Positions 44,301-55,000 of a stretch of 64,000 nucleotides of DNA are shown in pieces (the stretch's first letter is position 1; each line of letters begins with the position of its first letter). Location of the stretch: NCBI RefSeq assembly GCF_964340395.1, contig NC_135551.1:20208503-20272502 (forward strand), in the 5' to 3' direction. A program made the translations under genes and the position numbers. Source of the DNA: Glandiceps talaboti. Its lineage: Eukaryota > Hemichordata > Enteropneusta > Spengelidae. The notes under the pieces were generated by a model. It worked only from the letters and a program-made list of their open reading frames with translations. It ran no database searches and had not been told where the DNA came from.

Positions 44301-47300
44301 TTAACTTTACTTGTTTGTCATGAGTTTAACTTGTAAATGCTTGCCTGTCATTGGTTGTAATCCAATTCATATGTTAACTTTACTTGTTTGTCACGAGTTT
44401 AACTTGTAAATGCTTGCCTGTCATTGGTTGTAATCCAATTCATATGTTAACTTTCCCTGTTTGTCACAAGTTTCACTTGTAAATGCCTGCCTGTCATTGG
44501 TTGTAATCCAATTCATATGTTAACTTTACTTGTTTGTCACGAGTTTAACTTGTAAATGCTTGCCTGTCATTGGTTGTAATCCAATTCATATGTTTACTTT
44601 ACTTGTTTGTCACAAGTTTCACTTGTAAATGCCTGCCTGTCACTGGTTGTATATTATGGATATAGTTTGCTGCTGTTGGAAGCTAAATTTCTATTCTGTA
44701 ACTTTTAGTGTTACGGTATGTGATATAAAAGGAAATATACATGGACACTTCACTTGTTCTTTTCATATCATCATCTAGTCTCCTTGGTTACTTTGTAAAT
44801 AGCTAACTTGTAATCTAAAGTTAACAGGCTCAGATGCAAAGGACTATGGGATTATTTGTAGTTAGGTAAAGCTAATGTCTGATTGAATGGAAGGATAGCC
44901 CTCCTAGATCCTGCAAGCAGCCCAGAGGCTTGGTTATCTCGATAGTAAATACTATTTGCCAGAACTGTATGCGTGTTGAGTCAGATAGCCAAGTCTTTGG
45001 GCTATCCTGCAAGGGTGTGGATCACCAAGGCTAGATTATTTGTTGTCACAAACAATGTCAGAAGATTGTTTAATCAGAGAATAGAATGCACATTCATGGA
45101 TCGACTCTTGGTTCATAGTATCAAATGAAAATTTCTAATCACAGTGTTAAAATATGTCTTGGAAGTGAAGCCCAAAGTTTTGTTGACATCTCGTCAGCAT
45201 TGTAAGGGGTGTATTCTGGATGCTGGCATTGAAATCCGTGCTGTATTACTCATTTCTTCCCAGAAACATAACATCATCATAATAATAGCCTATTGTATTT
45301 GTAGTACACATGTGATGATGCTGTAGAGACATCAGTGAAATGGTGGTTTCACTTTCAAGAAAGTTTTTGATTATGTGAATAGAAATTTTTATTTGAAACA
45401 AACTTATTGTGCATCAATTAAAAAAATGTAAGGGATACCACATATCCCATAATGCATCATTCTGTTTTGAGGACCACAATGGAAATAAGTTTTGATTGCT
45501 TGCTTGTATATTATTCTCAACAGAGCTTTTAATGAATATTTGTACATTTACATTTTTATAATGAACGATACATTCTGAAAAAAAATTCAAAATGACAGGT
45601 TTTCAAGTTCCCTATTCTACCAAGATTAGGATATTGTTATTAGTCACTTAATAGTTTATGAATGATATGTCCTGTGATAGTGACCATGGCAGTTAAGTCA
45701 CTCACCATAAATTGTACCAAGCCTAAGTAATTTTCAGGTCTCATATCCCTATTTAGAGATATAAATTAGGTTATATTTTGAACTTTGCTGTTCTTTATTT
45801 CATCATCATATCTTATCTTGGTAATTAAAATACCTAAATTTTTAACGTATAATATCTTCTGCAATAAATGGATATAGTAATGGCTATGTCCCATAAGATT
45901 TCACATTTATAATTAAAGTATACTTCATGTGGATACGGACTTCAATTTACGATTAACTACATTTGTACTGACAACCAAGCTTTAGTGTATAAATCTTCAT
46001 TTCTTGTGATTTGAAAAATGAACATCAACCATTCCTACTCCCATCCCCACATTTCTGATGAGCATGGCTGTTTTAATTCTAAAAATAATTATCATCGACC
46101 TAAAAGACAGTACTTGATATGAACAGAACTGCAAAATAGCCAGTTAGGTACCTAGCCAGTATTCTCCACACAGTCTGTGAACTCAATCAATAATCTGAGC
46201 ATCATGTGACTTATTTGACCAATCATCTTCAATGCATGATATCCATACAAAATGCCATATTTGAATGAGTGAGTTCACAGGCTGTGGAGAGAATTCTTGC
46301 CAGGTGGGCTATCCATCCTTGTATGGAGGCTAGTTCATACCATTCTCTGTATCTGATTACTAGGTAGCTATCTACATATTGGTGTAATTTATCGATGTCT
46401 GTTATTTTAGTTTGTCAACTTTGACCTGAAGAAGTATATATCATTTGAGAGCTCATAAGGTGGACATTGTGAAACATATTAACCCTGGCTGCTTATTTTT
46501 GGCACAACTATTAAACAGCTGCAAATGAGTTAATTTATCACCATATTTTTGATAAACACTTTTTATAGTTGAATACACATGCAGTTCAGCAGGTGTTTCG
46601 ATAGAAGTGTCTGCAGGATTTTGAATAATGATGTCTGGAAATTGGAAAACTAATTTTTTTTGCCAAATATTCCGATCTCAGTGTGATGTTGATTCTTTAA
46701 CTTTAGCGCCCCTAAAAAAACAAATATCCCAACACCCCAACAAACAAACAAACAAACAAACAAACACAAACAAACTCAAATAAGAAAACAAAAAAATCAC
46801 ACACAAAAATCAAACAATCGATAATAATAATAATTCAAAGGAAAACAACAGAACTCAAATTTAAATTTAGATTTCTTCATGGACACTATACATAGACGCT
46901 GATTGGTTGAATAAGTCACATGATGCCAGTATACCATATTGATAGTGTTCACATTTTGATAGCATTTTGACCTCTCATTTGGATGGTGTCGCAGATTTTA
47001 AAAATTGAGAATAGGATGTAGTTTTCTGGAACAGAGTATCAGTGAAAGTTTAAAGAGTGCATTTCTGAAGCAAATTCTATATTAATTTGTATCAAGGTAA
47101 TGTACACAAGGCTGCAAGGGTAGGTAGTAGTCCAATCTGATTAAAGTCCAATGTAGTGTACTTGGCACGATTTCTTTTTAGCTCTTACGTTTACTTTTGT
47201 TTGTTCTTTTGTGCGCGCCCGTAACCTTCATTTGAAACAATACCAAAGGTTTTCCTGAACCCAATCTCGTACTTACGAATAGCCAACTAGAATCTGTCCT

Positions 47301-50300
47301 ACAATATAAAACTCAACGTTTGAAATTGAAAGAAAGAGAACCACCAAACGATAATGATAACATCGTTGTCTGCGCTCTGTGCTCATGTTCTTTTTGAACA
47401 CAGCGCTTGAAAGTACTGTAGTCGTATAGTTTGGTGCATTTTGCTTTTTCATTGGTTGAGTGAATTCACTAAAGCACTCTCATGTGTCTCGGGGGGGGGG
47501 GGGGGGGGGTCTATGGTATTGTGTCAGATGTATGTAACGAGCGCTCACAAAAGAACAAATGACAGTAAACATAACAGCCAAAAAGAAATCATGCCGACTA
47601 CGTCGGATTTTAATCAGATTGGCAGTAATCTAAATCATATAAACCCAAGACATTTAATACAGGCAGTAACACAAGTCACTAAGTTCCTAACTTTATTGAA
47701 ACAAACAGCTATTCACAGTAATCTGGTTGGTAGGATTATTCTTGGATTGAGTGACCTTAGGTGACCTAGGTTGACCTCATTTTCAATTCCTGGTTTAGCA
47801 TTAGCCACAAAGTTCATCCTGTAATGTCAACAGACCTACATTCTGAATTAGGACAGTTTAAAGAAAAATCTTGTTTACCAAGATTATGGACCTACATTTT
47901 GACTCAGGGGACAACTTTAAGAAAAATATTGTTTACGAAGATTATGAACTTGTATTTTGATTCAGGACAGATTAAACAAAAATCTTGTTTACCAAGATTA
48001 TGAATTTGCATTTTTGACTCAGGATTGCTTAAGAAAACTATTGTTTATTGAAATTATGAAACTTCGTTTTGACTTTTGGACAACAGAAAATTCTAGTTTT
48101 CCATTCAAATAAAATGTAAATGAGTTCCAGTGGTATTTCAAGGGATTTCCCACAAAAAACTACTAGGGGGGAGGTGGGGGTGGGGATGGATGGTGGGGGT
48201 GTTCCTAGCCAAAATCATGGTACAAATGTAAGGAACTATCTCAGGGTCAGAATTAAATATGGTAGGTAAGGCAACGAGAAACACATGAAAATAATCATGT
48301 TGCCATCCCCAATTATTACAAGATTAGAATTGTGGTCGTACTTTTCACTAATATTTAACAAATTTACGGTAAAGGCGGTGAGAAACATATGAAAATAATC
48401 ATGTTGCCATCCCCAATTATTACAAGATTAGAATTGTGGTCGTACTTTTCACTAATATTTAACAAATTTACGGTAAAGGCGGTGAGAAACATATGAAAAT
48501 AATCATGTTGCCATCCCCAATTATTACAAGATTAGAATTGTGGTCATACTTTTCACTAATATTTAACAAATTTACGGTAATGGCAGTGAGAAACATGGAA
48601 ATAATCATGTTGCCATCCCCAATTATTACAAGATTAGAATTGTGGTCAGACTTTTCACTAATATTTAACAAATTTATGGTAAAGGCGGTGAGAAACATAT
48701 GAAAATAATCATGTTGCCGTCCCAAAGTATTACAAGATTAGAATTGTGGAGATACTTTACACTAGGATTTCATCAGGAATGTTGCGGTACTAAATTTTAT
48801 ATCCTCTCTGGAATAATGCAACATTATCGGCTTACTGTTAGATATGTCTTTCATTTCTTATCTATGTAATTCAAATACTTAAGTTTGTTTAGCATAAACA
48901 CATATTGCTTTAGGGTTGAAGTTGGGTAAATTGTAAAACAAGCACTGTTCCCATGTGGAATTTTCAATCAGTTTTAAAATTGAAGTCGGTTCTCCAGTTC
49001 GCACATGCACGAAACTGGTTTGGACCGATTTAGTTGAACTGGTTTGAAACCAGCTCAGGGGAATAATACATGTACTGTAGGTTTTGAAACTGTTCAAAGT
49101 AAATCGGTCAAAAAACAACAGAAAAATAATAGTTAATCAATTCAAGTCCATTGCTCAGTTTTCTCATGGGGACAGAAACTATAGTTTTGAACTGATTTGA
49201 CTGAATTGACTCCGAATCAGTTTTGAATTGATTGAAGTGGGGACACAGCTATATGTATACTTTCACTCTGATTAAGCTAAAGATACAATGCTTACACATT
49301 TTGTAATAATTTGACCTATCCTGGATTTTCCAACCAAATATTTCCTGACTTTTCTTGAAATAATTTACTGGATAACAAATATTTATGATTCAATGAGTTA
49401 GTTTATTTGAGCCAAGATCAGTACTTCTGAAACATTTACTTTGTGATTATCAGTTTGAACATACCAGTACTAGAATTAAATTTCTTCATTATTTTATTAT
49501 CAAAAACTTATGCTTTCCACCCCGGTAACTGCTACATTTGTATGCTGTTCAAACGTCCACTTCACACTAGGAAAAGACATAGCAAATACTTATGATGGTG
49601 GAAAGCACAAGTTCAAATGTCTACTGCAGACTAAGTAAAGACATATAGCAATACCTATAGAGTAACCCCAGTATTTTATTATCAAAAACTTATGCTTTCC
49701 ACCCCAGGAACTGCTACATTTGTATGCAGTTCAAACGTCCACTGCACACTAGGAAAAGACATAGCAATACCTATAAAGTTACCCCAGTATTTTATTGTCA
49801 CTTTACATGTGGTTAAAAAAACAGAGGCAAAGCATTTTACTTTCTATTCATAGCACAAACGTACAATACAAAGTAACAATGTTAATGAGACAGGAGGATT
49901 AACGATAAAATCATCTCTATTGTGATTGGATATCGCTGGTTTTGAATTCTCAACCTGTTGATTCAAATCACATTGTGGTGCTACTAATGATCCATGGCAC
50001 TGTGCAATTACTGAATGTCATGAGTGAAAGGAGAGAGTAAATGAGCATAATGTAACGATCCACAGCATTGCATGATTATTGAATATCGTATGATTCGTAA
50101 ACAAAAACAGGGCGCGAGCGTGACACTATTAATGATCCACGGCACTGCACGTTTTCTGAATGTCGTAAGCGCAAATGTAAGAAAGAGTGAGTGCAAAGTA
50201 TTATGATCCATAGCACTGCAGGATTTCTGAATATTGAAAACAAAAAAACAGAAAGTGGGTTGGCATGATCTATGGCATTACACTGTTACTGAATGTCATA

Positions 50301-51965
50301 AGCAAAAAAAAAAGAGAGAGCGAGCGTAATGCTACTAATGATCCATAGCACTGTTTGATTACTGAATGTTATAAGAGTAAAGAGAGTGATCATGTGATGC
50401 TACTAATGATCCACACAGTGCTGCCTGATTGCTACATACTGTTAGTTAAAAGGAAATAGCGTAATGTTGCTAATTATCCATTCTGCTGAAGGACCACCAA
50501 ATATTGTAAACAAAAAGAGAAGAGCTAGCTTATCGCAAACTATAATGGTTTAGGTTACTACATGATAATCGAATATTTTTTGCGAAAAAAACCAACTGAG
50601 CAATGTTGAGGTAGATCGATAGGTTATAAAGGTATTTACCCCAATAACAGTGGATAAGTGGGGAGTCAGGAAATAGCTTACAGCTCATCTAGACCTATCC
50701 CCTCACATATGTATATATAGAAAGTAGCTTACAATGTAGTCTACATAATGCTGGCATCTATATGTCCTTGAATATTATAGAAAGTAAAACAGCAGGGGGA
50801 ACTTGCATCTTGTGGTTTTGAAAAAACAGCAATTAGTACATGTACAGTAGTTCTTCTACTAATTGGCAAGACCATGACATGAAGTCCATGTGACACCTGT
50901 AATTTAGACTCTCCTACTTCCTTTTTAATTGCTGGAGCTCAATCCTTAAGACAATAACTAAAGGTATGTCAGTGTATGATGTAACGCAAACTACTTTCTA
51001 TGGCTTTAATGGGATCCTTTTAGGGAACAATTCCAAGGCACATGTACTTGGTATTGATTAGAACGACACAGCTTACCAAGACATTGAATCTTTTTTAATG
51101 TATAGTGCATCTCAGCCGCAAAAACTATCGTGAATTGTTTTGCAGTAATTGCGATAATTATAGGGTGTCACTGGTAGGCTGATCTCAAAAGGACATAGAT
51201 CCCCCATCTATGCGTCATTACCTTCCTAATGCAACATGATCAATCATTTATGGAAATACATTCTAGACAGGTCAATGGCAGCTTAGTGTCAGGTCCCTCT
51301 GTTACTTTAAAGTTACTTTATGGTGGTCCCATTTGGGCTGACTGTTTGGAAGTGAAAGTCATAAACTTGTTATGCACGCTCTGTGTTATAGTTTATTGAA
51401 TGTTTGTTACTTGCATGGCATATTGTTTATGACATGGATATCAAAAGATCTGTATAATGTATTGAATGTATAATGTGACTTTATTGGTTGTCATAGCGAT
51501 GTGATGTATGTGGGTTTTTTGTTGCAAAACAATCTATAAAGTAGTTGTAGACTTAGAAGTGTTCCACCTGTCAATGGATCTTTCATCTAACAAGACATCT
51601 GTATGTAGAGAATTGGACAATACAAGTTAGGGTATTATCTGTGTCTTTAATATTGATCTCTCTCACTCCCCCTTCTCTCTTTCCCTAATTGCCTCTCTCT
51701 ACCTCATCCCACTGTTTTAGCTTTGACTGTCAAGTATCTCTCTCACTCTCACTTTTTCTCTCTCGAAGTAAATTTCTCTCCAGACAGTTCTTATTTATAT
51801 CTCTCTTCAAACTTGTTTCAAAACAATCATTTTATATTTATTTACAATGTCTGTCTGTCTGTCTGTCTGTCTGTCTTACTGAGCTTGTTTTTCTTTTTGT
51901 TTGTTTGTTTGTTTGTGTGTTTGTTTGTTTGTTTGTCTGGCCGTTTGTCTGTTTGTTTGTCTGTT

Positions 51966-52032
<67 letters not shown>

Positions 52033-55000
52033 GTCTGTCAATCTGTCTGTCTGTCTGAAAATGTTTTTCTCTACCTTGGTCTCTTGCTCATGACCTATCA
52101 TACTTGGGGACCCTTCATGCATTGAATGTACACTAGTTCCTGATGACTGTATTCTGATTTTACACTACCTTTAATATCTTCACACATTACATCTAGTCAG
52201 TGTTGTTACTCGGTCTCGCACCAAATTCTGTGCTCAGCGTTCATATAAACATGATGACGCTGTCGTGTCCCTACACGATTTTAGTTTAAGCAGACTGGAG
52301 ATGGAGTTTCGGTTGGACATTTTGCATATCATATCAGTCCATCGCTCATTAATATTCATTGAATATTAATGAGCGATGACGACAGCCTGTCAATTTGTGA
52401 TGGATTACTACTGACATATGTACCATTTGCGCTTTGCCCATCATGAGGTTGGACCACATTTAACGCCTTGAGTAACGAGATTGACTAGACGTAAATGTCT
52501 GAAGATAACGCAGTGTAAAATTGAATACGGTCGTCAGGAACTAGATAATTTGCATGCTTCTCTTGCTCATCAACTCTCAATAACTCCATGGCATTCCCAT
52601 CACGCTCTTCCCCCATCGCTATCTTTATAGATCTCATCTCTTATAAACAACCTGTGGTGACTTAAGTTAGAGTTTAGAATACTGATGGCATTATGGGAAT
52701 GAATGTGGATAGTAAAGGCAGATAGTAAAGGCAACAGTGATTGATAGTTTTACTGACATGCAAACAATACATGTAACTAATAACTTTTGTTGTCGAGACT
52801 GCATTCCAGCAATTACGGATGTATCACAGTAGCATCCATAAAATATCATGCAGTGCTGTTGGCATTGAGTACAAAGCGTGTACCTTAATTGCTGTTTGAT
52901 AGGTGTAGGGACTATAGATGTCATGCTGTTATATTTTGTGTGTGTCCAAGGCTAGTGGTCATGCAGTCTATATGCTAATGTTGTATTGAATCATCTTTCC
53001 TGAGATTCAATGCCACTGGTAGCTCTGGACTGGTGGCCATGGTAGTGAGTAAGTGTAGTTCTTTTAGGCCTAAAAAAATAATTGTTTGGTTCAGGTTACC
53101 TCACCCCACCTAGCTTTTCACTGCCGACCCTAATTTTTTTTTACATATTGAAGAAAAAAATAATAAAATAGCAAAAATTGTGAAGGTTCATGAAAAATAG
53201 TGGATGCATAAACTGACATCAACTTAAAAAGACAAAATAAAACTGTTCTTCCAATCTGTCATGGCTGTACATCAGATAGGAAGAAATAAACATCACAGAG
53301 ACCATTTGGAAAACAATGGAAAACCTGAACTAGACACTCACACAGAAAAAAAAATGTAATAAAATAAAAAATCTATATATACCACCCCATCTATTCTTAA
53401 ATTGAGCGTAATTGGAACCACACAAGTTTTTTTTTTATTAGACTTTATCCAAACTCAATTCTTCACTAATCATATTCACAGATAGCATCCTGGAAGTGAG
53501 TAAAATTCCCTGGAATGAATTGTTAAGTTGACAGCTAGTAGGACAGATCAAACCATTCCCACTGAAGTGTGACCCATCAGAAATGAACTGACCACCTTAG
53601 TTGACCAAACATAAAAAAAAATGTGTCAGATAACTGCTGTAATTTGATAATTAGAAACCATAAATTGTCATGTTGTAATGACAAGTAGTTAATGTTGCTG
53701 GTGAGCAGAGTATAATGTTACAAGGATTATTTGATGTAAGTTCATCAGGCAAAAGTTGTTACACTTGAGAGATATCCTAGTCTAGTTCCTAAATGGTATT
53801 GTTATAATTTACACCTCCACTCACAGTCTAGTCAAAGTCGTTACTCTAGAAGTCCTGAGATGCATGAGATATAATTTAAAATTCATCCACAGCCACCTAC
53901 AGTCAGTAACATCATGTCTTCACATAACACAGTCTCTCATAAAGTTAGTGTTTATTGTCATATGCAAGAAAATTAAAAAAAAAAGAAAAGAAGAAGCAAG
54001 ATGAGTACTAGGAATTGTAACAGTGCCCTGAGAAAGGTTGAAGTACAAACTTACATGTACATCAGGTGTAACAATGCACTGAGAAAGGCTGCAGTTATAT
54101 TAGGTGTAACAATGCAGTGAAAAAGGCTGCAGTTATATCAGGTGTAACAATACAGTGAGAAAGGTTGCAGTACAACTTACATCAGGTGTAACAATGCACT
54201 GAGAAAGGTTGCAGTACAACTTACATCAGGTGTAACAATGCACTGAGAAAGGTTGCAGTACAACTTACATCAGGTGTAACAATGCAGTGAGAAAGGCTGC
54301 AGTACAACTTACATCAGGTGTAACAATGCAGTGAGAAAGGCTGCAGTACAACTTACATCAGGTGTAACAATGCAGTGAGAAAGGCTGCAGTACAACTTAC
54401 ATCAGGTGTAACAATGCAGTGAGAAAGGCTGCAGTTATATCAGGTGTAACAATGCAATGAGAAAGGTTGTAGTTATGCTGTTGTAACAATGCACTGAGAA
54501 AGGCTGTTGTACAAACTTAGATGTACATCGGGTGTAACAATGCAGTGAGAAAGGTTGTAGTATAATGCTGTTGTAGCAATAGAAAGGCTGTAGTACAACT
54601 TAGAATAATACATCGGATGTAACAATGTACTGAGAAAGGCTGTTGTACAAACTTAGATGTACATCGGGTGTAACAATGCACTGAGAAAGGCTATAGTACA
54701 ACTTAGATGTAAATCGGATGTAACAATGCAGTGAGAAAGGCTGTAGTGAAAATAGTACAACTTACATCAGTTGTAAGAATGTACTGAGAAAGATTGGAGT
54801 AAAAACTTATGTCTGAAATTTTATTTGTTTTAATATTTTGTGAATGATTGATTTCAGGTGTGTTGTCCATGATGTTACAAACCAGGATAGGCCATGCCTG
54901 TGAGAATGAGATGCTGTCATTAAAATGTCCACCGGATACAGCAATTAGTGTTCAAATGGCACAGTACGGATTCTTTAAATCTCACTCCATGGAAATGTGT

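Larger units (their letters stand above)
21743..54857. other. First intron of the EVA1C-like gene (about 33 kb)
   Basis: Non-coding for EVA1C. It holds the nested transposon at 34.8-37.8 kb, short MITEs (24.6, 27.3, 28.4, 28.8, 39.5, 44.9, 46.2, 52.1, 53.1 kb), minisatellites (26.6, 43.6, 47.8, 48.3, 50.0, 54.0 kb) and microsatellites. Stretches not named elsewhere, including most of 29.4-33.0, 37.8-39.4 and 40.5-43.3 kb, show only AT-rich sequence without supportable genes. Confidence 0.65.

Noticed and set aside
47441-47764. 107-codon plus-strand frame containing a Gly run
   Set aside because: The Gly run is a poly-G tract; the rest has no domain and lies in the intron.
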